Assembly (NCBI GenBank): GCA_965661545.1
Contig: CBFIEF010000033.1
Coordinates: forward strand, 1-32,188
DNA from: UBA7985 sp965661545
GTDB lineage: Bacteria; Pseudomonadota; Alphaproteobacteria; UBA7985
DNA: 32,188 nucleotides
Reading direction: 5' to 3'
The notes beneath the pieces are model-generated. The model was not told the DNA's origin. It ran no database searches and saw only the letters and a list, made by a program, of their open reading frames with translations. Shown in pieces: positions 16,336 to 24,146 of this stretch; within the stretch, counting starts at the first letter, position 1, and every line of letters starts with the position of its first letter. Both the position numbers and the translations under genes were made by a program.

Positions 16336-16350
16336 GCCCGCGCAACGGGC
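16336..16350 (-). other. Small hairpin between the alcohol dehydrogenase and MATE genes
   Basis: GCCCG (16336-16340) and CGGGC (16346-16350) form a 5-bp stem in the 117-nt gap. There is no T-run in the direction of transcription, so a terminator is not supported. Confidence 0.25.
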
Positions 16351-16405
16351 AAGTTCGCTGGCATGCCGTGCATTTTTCAAACTTACCTGGGCGCGTGAGG
16401 CGGGG

Positions 16406-17572
16406 TTAGAGCGCTTGGGTGTAGATCTCCAAGGCCGCCTCATGGGTCATTTCTCGCCGGTTGTTTTGCAGCAGGCGGGTCTGCTTCATTGCGTCTTCGG
16501 CCAGTTTGGGCAGGTCGTTGTGGGAAATCCCAACCTCTCGCAGCCGTGGGTTTACCCCGCAATCGGTGGTCAGACGCTCCATATAATCGATGAAGTGCCC
16601 CGCGCGCTGGCTCGCACTTCCCGCGCTGTTTGGGACCAACAAATCAGCGAGTTCCGCATAGAGATCGGGGTGTGTCGCTGCGTTGTAGCGGAGGACTGGG
16701 CCAAGAACTTGGGTGTTTGAGAGCCCGTGTGGGACGTGGAACAGCGCGCCGATGGGGTAGGCCAGGGCGTGCACCGCAGCAACAGGCGCGTTCGCAAAAG
16801 CTTGTCCCGCGAGCATCGCCCCCAGCAGCATATCACCACGAGCGCGCAGATTGCCGCCGTCCGCCATGGCTTCTGGCAATCCCGTGGCCAGCAGTTTCAA
16901 AGCCTGCTGCGCCAATGCATCGGATAGAGGATTTTTCCGCACTTTCGAGGTGAAGGCTTCGATGGCGTGGACCATCGCGTCAATCCCGGTGTGCGCGGTT
17001 ACATGGGGCGGCAATCCAACGGTGAGGCTGGGGTCCAACACGGCGCCGTCGGCGTAGAGAATTGGGTCCACAACGCCAAGTTTGATTTCGGCGCCCACGG
17101 TGACAATTGCGATGGGTGTGACCTCGGATCCGGTGCCTGCGGTCGTTGGAACCTGAAACAAGGGCAAACGTCCGTTGGCGACCCGTGCCCGATCCACTTG
17201 GGCGACGCCGTACATCTCATCCAGTGGCTGCGTCGAACGACACATGAGCGCGACGAGCTTGGCGGTATCCATCGGACTGCCGCCACCGAGACCGACAATG
17301 GCCTCTGCGTCGAAATCCTGCGCGGCGGCAACGGCGGCCAGCACTTTGGCTTGCGGAGGGTCGGCTTCGACATCGTCGTAAACGGAAACCATGAGGCCCA
17401 GATCGGTCAAAGCACTGGCGATCGGATCGACTAAGCCTGCGCGAGCGACGCCGGGATCGGTAACGATCATGAGTCGGCGCGCGCCGAAATTACCCAACAT
17501 AGCCGCTAAAGCTTCAGCCGCTGGTTCACCAAACTTAAGGCTGGGGACGGTTTGAAAAGAAAAAGCTGTCAT
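16406..17572 (-). CDS. Iron-containing alcohol dehydrogenase
   Basis: A group III, metal-dependent, NAD(P)-linked alcohol dehydrogenase, oxidising alcohols or reducing aldehydes in the cytoplasm. The 388-residue product is of normal length. The nucleotide-binding motif GGGSPMDTAK lies at 96-105. PTTAGTGSEVTP (142-153) is family-typical. The four metal ligands are visible as D198 and H202 in HTGIDAMVHAIEAF, H268 in VHALAYP and H282 in PHGLSN. ATG 17572 is supported by AGGAG at 17580-17584; a longer frame to 17608 lacks a site. The specific substrate cannot be read from sequence. It is divergent from the nitronate monooxygenase gene with 94 nt between starts. Confidence 0.95.
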   Translation of the reverse strand: MTAFSFQTVPSLKFGEPAAEALAAMLGNFGARRLMIVTDPGVARAGLVDPIASALTDLGLMVSVYDDVEADPPQAKVLAAVAAAQDFDAEAIVGLGGGSPMDTAKLVALMCRSTQPLDEMYGVAQVDRARVANGRLPLFQVPTTAGTGSEVTPIAIVTVGAEIKLGVVDPILYADGAVLDPSLTVGLPPHVTAHTGIDAMVHAIEAFTSKVRKNPLSDALAQQALKLLATGLPEAMADGGNLRARGDMLLGAMLAGQAFANAPVAAVHALAYPIGALFHVPHGLSNTQVLGPVLRYNAATHPDLYAELADLLVPNSAGSASQRAGHFIDYMERLTTDCGVNPRLREVGISHNDLPKLAEDAMKQTRLLQNNRREMTHEAALEIYTQAL

Positions 17573-17666
17573 TGTGCGGCTCCTGAGGGTCTCGACCTTG
17601 AACAACACTAGTTTTGGGACAAGTTGCCCCTTGAGAACAAGTCAGAGCGGTTGAGGGAGACCCAAA

Positions 17667-18638
17667 ATGAGCGAAAAATTACCGATAGACCTGCGCGAAC
17701 GCATCAAAGACTTTCCAGTTATCGGAGCCCCACTTTTCATCATTTCCAACCCTGACCTCGTTATTGCCCAATGCAAGAGCGGCGTTGTCGGCTCTTTTCC
17801 GGCGCTGAATGCGCGTCCGTTGGCGGTTTTGGACGAGTGGCTGACGTGGATTACGGACGAGCTGGCAGAATACAATGCCGCCAATCCGGACAAGCCCGCA
17901 GCCCCCTTTGCGGTTAATCAGATTTGTCACCCGTCGAACGACCGTTTGGAACATGACGTCGAGATGTGTGTGAAACACCGCGTTCCAATCGTGATCACGT
18001 CCCTCAACCCGCCGAAAGCTGTGGTCGAAGCTGTGCACTCCTACGGCGGCATCATCATGCACGACATCATTTCGGTCCGTCACGCTGAGAAGGCGCTGGA
18101 GCAGGGTGTTGATGGTTTGATTTGTGTGGCGGCGGGCGCGGGTGGTCACGCCGGCATGCTTTCGCCGTTTGCGCTGATCAAGGAAATCCGTGGTTTCTTT
18201 GATGGTCCGATTGCGCTGTCTGGTGCGATTTCCTACGGCGGTGCGGTGTTGTCAGCACAGGCCATGGGGGCAGACTTTGCCTACATCGGCACACGCTTCA
18301 TTGCGACCGAAGAAGCCAACGCGGACCCGGCTTACAAGCAGATGATCGTGGATTCAGCGGCCAAGGACGTTGTGTACACGAACCTGTTTACCGGTGTTCA
18401 CGGCAACTATCTGTCTAAGTCAGTAACCCAAGCGGGCTTGGATCCTGCCGAGTTGCCCGTAGCGGACAAAACAAAGATGAATTTTGGCTCTGGTGGGAAC
18501 ACCAAAGCTAAGGCGTGGAAAGACATTTGGGGCGCGGGGCAAGGGGTTGGCAATATCGAAAACGCGGGTCCAGTTGCCGATGTCGTCGCGGAGATGAAGG
18601 CTGAGTATCAAGCCGCTAAGGCACGCTTGCTCCGGTAG
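17667..18638 (+). CDS. Nitronate monooxygenase (2-nitropropane dioxygenase family)
   Basis: An FMN-dependent TIM-barrel enzyme of the nitronate monooxygenase family, which oxidises toxic alkyl nitronates. Family members also act as enoyl reductases or on other substrates, so the exact reaction is uncertain. The 323 residues show the N-terminal IGAPLFIISNPDLV strand, the flavin/active-site segment AAGAGGHAG with its conserved histidine, and SGAISYGGAVLSAQAMGADFAYIGTRF spanning the phosphate-binding GA and GTRF motifs. ATG 17667 has GAGGGAGA (17653-17660) 6 nt upstream. Its TAG stop abuts the stop of the convergent DUF192 gene with no base between. Confidence 0.92.
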   Translation: MSEKLPIDLRERIKDFPVIGAPLFIISNPDLVIAQCKSGVVGSFPALNARPLAVLDEWLTWITDELAEYNAANPDKPAAPFAVNQICHPSNDRLEHDVEMCVKHRVPIVITSLNPPKAVVEAVHSYGGIIMHDIISVRHAEKALEQGVDGLICVAAGAGGHAGMLSPFALIKEIRGFFDGPIALSGAISYGGAVLSAQAMGADFAYIGTRFIATEEANADPAYKQMIVDSAAKDVVYTNLFTGVHGNYLSKSVTQAGLDPAELPVADKTKMNFGSGGNTKAKAWKDIWGAGQGVGNIENAGPVADVVAEMKAEYQAAKARLLR

Positions 18639-19157
18639 CTAGCCATCGTAGGGGAGGCGTGAGGCGGCGAGATATTGCAGCGTCGCCGCGCCGAACTCAA
18701 AGGTGGTGTTCGCGTCGATACCGAGCGCTGCGGCCTCGGCGCCATCGATCTCCAAAACAAACCGCGCTGGGCCATCAGACGGTCTGGGTGTTCTGGTCTG
18801 CGGTTCAGCTTCGCGCTGGATGCTGACGAGCTGGCCGCTGTTATCGATAAAGACCATGTCCAGCGGGATAAGCGTGTTTTGCATCCAAAATGATAGCTCA
18901 CGCTCCTGATTAAAGATAAACAGCATTCCCTTGTTCGGCCCCAAAACAGGCCGCCACATCAGACCACGCGCTTGCTGATCCGGTGTGATTGCAACTTCTA
19001 TTTCAAAGACAAACCGCCCTTTGTCCGTCGTGATGGCCATCGCGTCGCGTCCGAATTCCATGGGTGGAACGCCTTGCGGCAGAACCGCTTGGCTGGATGC
19101 GGTTCCGGCAGATCCGAGGGACAGCCAGAAGAGGGCGAGCAGGAGAAAGCGGTGCAT
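18639..19157 (-). CDS. DUF192 family exported protein
   Basis: A 172-residue protein with a clear N-terminal signal peptide (MHRFLLLALFWLSLGSAGTA, cleavage probably near residues 22-24) and one DUF192 (COG1430) domain. Hallmarks are VEVAITPDQQARGLMWR, GMLFIF, LSFWMQNTLIPLDMVFID and VLEIDGAEAAALGI, all in the usual order. The function of the family is unknown; members occur widely in bacteria and archaea, usually exported. GGAT lies about 8 nt before the ATG at 19157. It faces the nitronate monooxygenase with abutted stops, and diverges from the thi operon. Confidence 0.93.
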   Translation of the reverse strand: MHRFLLLALFWLSLGSAGTASSQAVLPQGVPPMEFGRDAMAITTDKGRFVFEIEVAITPDQQARGLMWRPVLGPNKGMLFIFNQERELSFWMQNTLIPLDMVFIDNSGQLVSIQREAEPQTRTPRPSDGPARFVLEIDGAEAAALGIDANTTFEFGAATLQYLAASRLPYDG

Positions 19158-19251
19158 GCGTTTTATCCAAAACCAGTTGAGTTCGCGCTGACTTTAGCGA
19201 CCGCCCCGCAAAAACGCACGCGGCCCTTGTGTGACATCCAGTAACATTCCT

Positions 19252-19280
19252 TTGTTTTTCACAGCCAACGAGCCTAAACT
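19252..19280 (+). promoter_or_regulatory. Candidate promoter for the TPP riboswitch and thiXY
   Basis: TTGTTT (19252-19257) and TAAACT (19275-19280) are 17 nt apart. The predicted start near 19287 falls just before the first riboswitch helix at 19293, which makes the placement plausible although each box matches consensus only partly. The rest of 19158-19290 shows nothing else I can name. Confidence 0.35.
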
Positions 19281-19292
19281 CGGCCCGAATTA

Positions 19293-19382
19293 ACGCAGGG
19301 GAGCGCTTCGGGATCGAGGTGCTGAGAGGCGGATGTCCGCGACCCTACAACCTGATCGAGTTCGTACTCGCGGAGGGAGCGT
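19293..19382 (+). promoter_or_regulatory. TPP riboswitch (THI element)
   Basis: Conserved TPP-aptamer blocks appear in order. GGGG lies at 19298-19301 (P2 5' strand). A 9-bp P3 arm follows, with AGC-G-CTTCG pairing to CGAGG-T-GCT around GGAT. The invariant CTGAGA lies at 19322-19327. An accessory hairpin GCGG/CCGC comes next, then ACCC (19342-19345) closing P2. ACCTGATC (19350-19357) starts the pyrophosphate arm, with GAG/CTC closing P5, and AGGGA ends the element (19374-19378 region). P1 can form from ACGC (19293-19296) and GCGT (19379-19382). The ribosome binding site GGAGG (19372-19376) is in the 3' part and the first two bases of the thiX GTG start (19381) are in P1. Binding of TPP should therefore block translation directly. 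No separate terminator hairpin is seen. Confidence 0.95.
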
Positions 19383-20181
19383 GCCTAGACTTATCCGAAC
19401 GGGTAGACCGTTCATCCTTCTTTTCGGACTTTTGGCCCTGTGGTGGCTGGCAGCGCTTTTGATTGAAGCACTGACAGGCAAAGGGCGGTTCCTGCTTCCA
19501 ACCCCCGATTTGGTCTGGGCCGCGTTCATTGAGAACCCGACCTATTTCATAAAGGGCTTTCGCGTGACTTTGATCGAGGTGGTCTTTGGGCTGCTGCTTG
19601 GCGCGTGGTTGGGGCTGTGCCTGACAATCGTGATAGCGGTTTCAAAGGTTGTCCGGTTCTGGCTGTTGCCCTTGCTGGTGATTTCCCAAGCCATCCCGGT
19701 GTTCGCTCTCGCGCCGCTGTTGGTGCAGTGGTTGGGCTGGGGCCTCGCACCAAAGATTGCGATGACGACGCTTATCCTGTTCTTCCCCGTGACTATGGCC
19801 TTTTGGAGCGCGCTTCGTGCGGTGGACCGGGACTTGGTTGACGCCGGGCGGGTTTATGGCGCGGAACGCTGGCAATTGCTGTGGCGGGTCTATTTACCCC
19901 TTGCCCTGCCCGGTGGTTTGAACGGCCTGAAAGCTGCGGCGGCTATCGCGCCCATTGGCGCGTTCATCGGCGAATTGGTTGGGGGTCAGCAGGTCGGCGG
20001 GGCGTATGGGCTGGGTTACGTCATCCTGCGGGAACTGAAAATCAATGCACGCACGGACACAATGATGGTCGCCGTCGTTTGCATGGTGATCTTGGCGCTG
20101 GGTCTATACGGCCTCGTGTCTCTAATTGCAGCGCGGGCTGCATCTTGGTCTGAAACGGACCTGAAACCTCTGGAGAATTAA
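19381..20181 (+). CDS. thiX: ABC transporter permease for thiamine precursor (ThiX-like)
   Basis: An inner-membrane permease of an ABC importer, assigned to thiamine-pyrimidine (HMP precursor) uptake because it is under a TPP riboswitch and next to an NMT1/THI5-type binding protein. The 266 residues have about six hydrophobic segments and the EAA loop that docks the ATPase (DAGRVYGAERWQLLWRVYLP). The start is GTG 19381: GGAGG at 19372-19376 lies 4 nt upstream. The in-frame ATG at 19333 would start inside the riboswitch core and translate conserved aptamer bases, so I reject it. thiY begins 2 nt after the stop. Related permeases for taurine, nitrate or riboflavin share this fold; the riboswitch argues for thiamine. 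Confidence 0.9.
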   Translation: MPRLIRTGRPFILLFGLLALWWLAALLIEALTGKGRFLLPTPDLVWAAFIENPTYFIKGFRVTLIEVVFGLLLGAWLGLCLTIVIAVSKVVRFWLLPLLVISQAIPVFALAPLLVQWLGWGLAPKIAMTTLILFFPVTMAFWSALRAVDRDLVDAGRVYGAERWQLLWRVYLPLALPGGLNGLKAAAAIAPIGAFIGELVGGQQVGGAYGLGYVILRELKINARTDTMMVAVVCMVILALGLYGLVSLIAARAASWSETDLKPLEN

Positions 20182-20183
20182 GA

Positions 20184-21131
20184 ATGAAAAAGCTTCTAGC
20201 AGCGGCGTTCACCGCTGTGCTTGGCCTGAATGCCTTTGCCCAAGTGGCGACGGCGGAGAAAGTGACAATCTTGCTGGATTGGTTCATCAACCCCGATCAT
20301 GGCCCCCTGTTTGTTGCCGAGGAATTGGGGCTGTTTGACGAGCAAGGCATCGAGGTTGAGCTCATCGAACCTGCGGATCCCTCTGCGCCGCCACGTCTTG
20401 TCGCGGCGGGTCAAGCTGAGTTGGCGATCTCCTACCAGCCACAGCTGCATATTCAGGTATCAGAAGGCCTGCCGCTGGTGCGCGTCGCAACCATCGTTGC
20501 AACGCCGCTGAACACGGTTGTTGCGCTGGCTGATGGCCCGATCCGGTCGCTGGCTGATCTCAAGGGCAAGAAAGTTGGCTTTTCCGTTGGCGGGTTCGAA
20601 GACGCGCTGCTGGGCGCGATGCTGGCTGGCGAAGGTTTGAGTCTGGATGATGTGGAGCTGATCAACGTGAATTTCTCCCTCAGCCCATCGTTGTATTCCG
20701 GTCAGGTTGATGCCGTCGTGGGCGCGTTCCGGAACTTTGAGCTGAACCAGATGGACATCGCGGGCCGTCCGGGTGTGGCGTTCTACCCTGAGGAAAATGG
20801 CGTGCCTGGCTATGATGAACTGATTTTGGTTGCTGCGCAGGATGGCTTGGAAAACCCGGCTTTGCCCAAGGTGATTTTTGCGTTGGAAGCGGCGACCCAA
20901 TATATGGTCAACAACCCGCAAGCCGCTTGGGAGCTGTTCATCAAAGGCCGTGAGGAGTTGCTTGATAATGAGCTAAACCGCCGTGCATGGCGGGACACAC
21001 TGCCACGGTTTGCGCTGCGTCCAGCGGCGATGGACACGGGGCGTTATGAGCGGTTTGAGGCGTTCTTGCTGGAGCAGGGATTGATCAGTAGCACGACACC
21101 GACAGGTGACTACGCCATCGAGCTGGATTAG
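20184..21131 (+). CDS. thiY: ABC transporter substrate-binding protein, NMT1/THI5-like (ThiY)
   Basis: A periplasmic binding protein of the NMT1/THI5-like family, expected to bind N-formyl-4-amino-5-aminomethyl-2-methylpyrimidine or a related thiamine pyrimidine. The 315 residues start with a signal peptide (cleavage about residue 24, VATA before EK). LLDWFINPDHGPLFVA is the family opening, with WFINPDH corresponding to the ligand-facing W-x-x-N-x-x-H/D segment. AGQAELAISYQPQL and GKKVGFSVGGFEDALL follow in the usual order. GGAG (20172-20175) precedes ATG 20184, itself 2 nt after thiX. A strong terminator follows directly, so no ATPase gene is in this operon. Confidence 0.9.
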   Translation: MKKLLAAAFTAVLGLNAFAQVATAEKVTILLDWFINPDHGPLFVAEELGLFDEQGIEVELIEPADPSAPPRLVAAGQAELAISYQPQLHIQVSEGLPLVRVATIVATPLNTVVALADGPIRSLADLKGKKVGFSVGGFEDALLGAMLAGEGLSLDDVELINVNFSLSPSLYSGQVDAVVGAFRNFELNQMDIAGRPGVAFYPEENGVPGYDELILVAAQDGLENPALPKVIFALEAATQYMVNNPQAAWELFIKGREELLDNELNRRAWRDTLPRFALRPAAMDTGRYERFEAFLLEQGLISSTTPTGDYAIELD

Positions 21132-21137
21132 ACCAAC

Positions 21138-21170
21138 GGGAGTTCCCATATATCGGGAACTCCCTTTTTT
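21138..21170 (+). terminator. Rho-independent terminator after thiY
   Basis: A perfect 10-bp stem GGGAGTTCCC (21138-21147) / GGGAACTCCC (21155-21164), with a 7-nt loop, is followed by six T residues. It starts 7 nt after the thiY stop. Confidence 0.95.
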
Positions 21171-21197
21171 AATTGAAGCCAGAGGTTCATTCCCAAC

Positions 21198-22025
21198 ATG
21201 CTGACAAAAACCATTGTTGTTCATCTTGAGCATTCTGACTTGGGCCGCGCCCGCGTTGCGACGGCTGTTGAGCTGGCAACGCGCCAGCGAGCACACCTGA
21301 CGGGGCTGTTTTTATCGCTGGAAGACTTCGACGGTGATCTCTATGGCCGCGCGCGGGGTCGAGTGCTGGACGGCGCTCGTCAGGATCGGATCAGCGATGA
21401 ATCGTTGCAGGCACGTTTACACTTTGAAGCGGCTTGTAAGAGCGCGGGGCTGGGTTCCTTCCGCTTTGCCTCAGAAATCGGTGAAGACGAGCGCGATTTG
21501 GAAGCCCACGCACGCGCTGCGGACTTGCTGATTGTCTCAGACGTACAAGAGCGCAGCATGGAAGATCGATTTGTGCGCGGGTTGCCGGAAACGCTGGCCC
21601 TGTCATCTGGCTTGCCGGTGCTGGTTCTGCCGCAGGAGTTCGAGGGCGCTTTTGATCCGCAGAATGTGCTTGTGGCTTGGAAGTCCTCGCGGGAAGCGGT
21701 TCGGGCTGTGCGGGACAACCTAACGCTATTGCGTGATGCTGAGCGCGTGACGGTTCTTTCCGTTGGCACCAGCGAGGAAACAGGGCGCCTACCAGCGGAT
21801 CAGGTGATCCATTTCCTCGAACGCCACGGCATTCAGGCCGAACTCCGAAAGGACTACGGAGACAACCAAGCGGGCAAAGTGTTGATGAGCACCGCTGAAG
21901 AGATTGGCGCAGATGCTGTGATCATGGGGGCGAATGGTCATCCATCGTGGCGCAATCTCATCCTTGGTAACACCACGCGATATGTCCTGCGGCACCACCG
22001 GATGCCGCTGATCCTGAGCCACTAG
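21198..22025 (+). CDS. Tandem universal stress protein (UspA family)
   Basis: A 275-residue protein with two universal stress protein domains in tandem. The first (about 1-147) is degenerate. The second (about 157-275) keeps the ATP-binding-type signature MGANGHPSWRNLILGNTTRY, i.e. G-x2-G-x8/9-G-(N/S)-T, and ends in the typical strand MPLILSH. In the family such proteins bind ATP/AMP and aid survival under stress; nothing here shows which stress. No signal peptide is seen, so it is cytoplasmic. ATG 21198 has only AGAGG about 12 nt upstream, so expression may be weak. It lies between the thi terminator and the rpsB leader and is probably monocistronic. Confidence 0.88.
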   Translation: MLTKTIVVHLEHSDLGRARVATAVELATRQRAHLTGLFLSLEDFDGDLYGRARGRVLDGARQDRISDESLQARLHFEAACKSAGLGSFRFASEIGEDERDLEAHARAADLLIVSDVQERSMEDRFVRGLPETLALSSGLPVLVLPQEFEGAFDPQNVLVAWKSSREAVRAVRDNLTLLRDAERVTVLSVGTSEETGRLPADQVIHFLERHGIQAELRKDYGDNQAGKVLMSTAEEIGADAVIMGANGHPSWRNLILGNTTRYVLRHHRMPLILSH

Positions 22026-22074
22026 GGGCTCATTGGGTGGCTGCTTGCGCATGACCGTGTAACGTTGTGCGCAA

Positions 22075-22103
22075 TTGCCTTTGTTGCTTGCTTTGGGTAA
22101 ACG
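22075..22103 (+). promoter_or_regulatory. Candidate promoter for rpsB
   Basis: TTGCCT (22075-22080) and TAAACG (22098-22103) are 17 nt apart in the 170-nt gap before rpsB. Both boxes are imperfect. The transcript would have a leader of about 85 nt, containing a GGCA/TGCC mini-hairpin (22139-22150) and the palindrome GGTTTAAACC (22170-22179) just before the ribosome binding site. It could host S2 feedback control, but no known S2-binding fold was recognised. Confidence 0.25.
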
Positions 22104-22195
22104 ACCCTCATCACACACACGTGGACATTCCCGGTTGAGGCAAAAATGCCTGAGACAGGTTCGCGTGGAGGTTTAAACCGGAAGGAAAACAAACG

Positions 22196-23023
22196 ATGGC
22201 AGCGCCTACGTTCACGCTGCGTCAGCTCATGGAAGCTGGCGTACACTTTGGTCACAACACCCGCCGCTGGAACCCGAAAATGGCTCCGTTCCTCTTTGGA
22301 GCGCGCAACGGTGTTCACATCATCGATCTCGATCAAACGCGTCCGATGCTCTACCGCGCTCTTGAAGCGGTAACAGCGACAGTATCCAAGGGCGGTCGTA
22401 TCCTCTTTGTTGGCACCAAGCGTGCTGCATCTGAGAAGGTTGCTGAAGCAGCGCAGCGCTGTGGTCAGTACTACGTCAACCACCGTTGGCCGGGCGGCAT
22501 GCTCACCAACTGGAAAACCATTTCCCAGTCCATCAAGCGCATGCGTGACATCGAAGCCACGATGGAGTCCGAAGACCTCTCGAAGCTTTCTAAGAAAGAA
22601 GCGCTGATGATGTCTCGCGACCACGCGAAACTCATGCGCACGCTGAACGGAATTCGTGACATGGGCGGCCTGCCTGACCTGATCTTCGTTCTCGACACAA
22701 ACAAAGAGCACCTCGCGGTAGCGGAAGCTAAAGTGCTGGGTATTCCGGTTGTTGCTGTGATCGACTCCAACTCCAACCCTGACAACATCACCTTCCCAGT
22801 ACCGGGCAACGATGACGCACTGCGCGCGATCGACCTTTACTGCGACTTGCTCGGTGATGCGGTTCTCGAAGGTCTGCAAGAAGAAGTTACGGCTTCTGGT
22901 GCTGACGTTGGTGCTGCGGCAGAAGCGCCGGTTGAGGCTGTGGTTGTTGAAGAAGCGGCTCCTGCTGCAGAAGCTGCTGTTGAAGCGCCTGCGGAAGCTC
23001 CAGCTGAAGAAGCTAAGGCTTAA
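22196..23023 (+). CDS. rpsB: 30S ribosomal protein S2
   Basis: Small-subunit ribosomal protein S2, needed for docking S1 on the ribosome. The 275 residues contain LMEAGVHFGHNTRRWNPKM (11-29), GRILFVGTKRAASEKV, NHRWPGGMLTNWKTI and GIPVVAVIDSNSNPD, all hallmark S2 segments. The last 45 or so residues are an Ala/Glu/Pro/Val-rich low-complexity tail typical of alphaproteobacterial S2. ATG 22196 has GGAAGGA at 22180-22186. An intrinsic terminator separates it from tsf, which probably acts as an attenuator so that S2 is made in excess over the downstream gene, unless tsf also has its own promoter. Confidence 0.98.
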   Translation: MAAPTFTLRQLMEAGVHFGHNTRRWNPKMAPFLFGARNGVHIIDLDQTRPMLYRALEAVTATVSKGGRILFVGTKRAASEKVAEAAQRCGQYYVNHRWPGGMLTNWKTISQSIKRMRDIEATMESEDLSKLSKKEALMMSRDHAKLMRTLNGIRDMGGLPDLIFVLDTNKEHLAVAEAKVLGIPVVAVIDSNSNPDNITFPVPGNDDALRAIDLYCDLLGDAVLEGLQEEVTASGADVGAAAEAPVEAVVVEEAAPAAEAAVEAPAEAPAEEAKA

Positions 23024-23048
23024 TCAGCCTGCCGACTTCACAGAATTG

Positions 23049-23078
23049 AAACGCCCTGCTGCTTCAGTAGGGCGTTTT
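23049..23078 (+). terminator. Intrinsic terminator/attenuator between rpsB and tsf
   Basis: AAACGCCCT (23049-23057) pairs with AGGGCGTTT (23069-23077), and CTG/CAG continues the stem around a CTT loop past one G/T mismatch. The trailing T-run is short (TTTT then AT), so read-through into tsf is likely. Confidence 0.8.
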
Positions 23079-23148
23079 ATATCCCACTTATCCAGCATAT
23101 CTCCGATGGCGGGATGTGCTTCGTTCATAAAGACAAGGGACCAAGGCA

Positions 23149-24078
23149 ATGGCTAACGTTACCGCCGCAATGGTTAAAGAACTGCGCGACACCACCGGCG
23201 CAGGTATGCTCGACTGTAAAAAGGCTCTGGTTGAGTCCGATGGTGACATCGAAGCGTCAATTGATTGGCTGCGTCAGAAAGGCCTTTCCAAGGCTGCTAA
23301 AAAGTCCAGCCGCGTTGCTGCTGAAGGTCTCGTTTCCTTCGCCACCGACGGCGCAAAGGGTGCAGTGATCGAGCTGAACTCCGAGACCGACTTCGTTTCT
23401 CGTAACGATTCCTTCCAGAAAGTGGTTGGCGATATCGCTGGTTTGTCTTTGCAAGCTGGCGGTGACATCGACACGTTGCTGGGCATGGATTACCCGGGAT
23501 CGGGCCGTAACGTTAAGGACGAAGTGACTCACCAGGTTGCGACCATCGGCGAGAACATGAACCTGCGTCGCACCGGGATGCTGGAAGTTTCTGACGGTGT
23601 TGTAACAGGCTACATGCACAACGCAGTGACCCCTTCGATGGGTAAGATTGCTGTTCTGGTTGCGCTTGAGTCCACCGGTGACAAAGCAAAACTCGAAGCG
23701 CTGGCAAAGCAAATCGCTATGCACGTCGCCGCGACGAACCCAGCTTCGACCTCCGTCGACGACCTCGATCCGGCACTGTTGGAGCGTGAAAAGAACGTTC
23801 TGACCGAGCAAGCACGTGAGTCGGGCAAGCCAGACAACATCATCGAAAAGATGATCGTTGGCCGTATCCAGAAGTACTACGAAGAAGTTGTCCTGACGGA
23901 GCAGGTTTTTGTCATCGACGGTGAAAACCGTGTGAAAGACGTTGTCGCAAGCCTCGGCAAGGAAATCGGCGCTGACGTTGCGCTCAAAGGTTTTATCCGC
24001 TTCGAGCTGGGTGAAGGCATTGAGAAAGAAGAAGGCGACTTCGCTGCTGAAGTTGCAGCCGCGGTTTCCGGCGCTTAA
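23149..24078 (+). CDS. tsf: Elongation factor Ts
   Basis: The guanine nucleotide exchange factor for EF-Tu. The 309 residues open with the UBA-like N-terminal domain, including TTGAGMLDCKKAL (15-27), and the EF-Tu contact motif TDFVSRN at 80-86 (TDFVARN in most species). MHVAATNP and GKPDNIIEKMIVGRIQKYY lie in the C-terminal core. The length is usual for alphaproteobacteria. ATG 23149 has AAGG just upstream. It sits after rpsB, the near-universal order, and is followed by its own terminator. Confidence 0.98.
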   Translation: MANVTAAMVKELRDTTGAGMLDCKKALVESDGDIEASIDWLRQKGLSKAAKKSSRVAAEGLVSFATDGAKGAVIELNSETDFVSRNDSFQKVVGDIAGLSLQAGGDIDTLLGMDYPGSGRNVKDEVTHQVATIGENMNLRRTGMLEVSDGVVTGYMHNAVTPSMGKIAVLVALESTGDKAKLEALAKQIAMHVAATNPASTSVDDLDPALLEREKNVLTEQARESGKPDNIIEKMIVGRIQKYYEEVVLTEQVFVIDGENRVKDVVASLGKEIGADVALKGFIRFELGEGIEKEEGDFAAEVAAAVSGA

Positions 24079-24101
24079 GCATCCAGCACAGTCTCGTGTT
24101 G

Positions 24102-24129
24102 AAAAGGGTCGCTCCGGCGGCCCTTTTTT
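24102..24129 (+). terminator. Rho-independent terminator after tsf
   Basis: AAAAGGG-T-CGC (24102-24112) pairs with GCG-G-CCCTTTT (24117-24127), closing the T with G as a wobble, around loop TCCG and ending in six T residues. It separates tsf from pyrH, consistent with a distinct pyrH promoter. Confidence 0.9.
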
Positions 24130-24146
24130 GTGGGCACATGAGCCTG

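Noticed and set aside
16300..16350. tRNA-like GGTTCGAGG next to a small hairpin
   Set aside because: There is no matching T-stem partner, acceptor stem or anticodon arm on either strand.
19333..19380. Upstream ATG start for the ThiX permease
   Set aside because: The extra 16 codons are conserved TPP-aptamer bases; GTG 19381 has the ribosome binding site.
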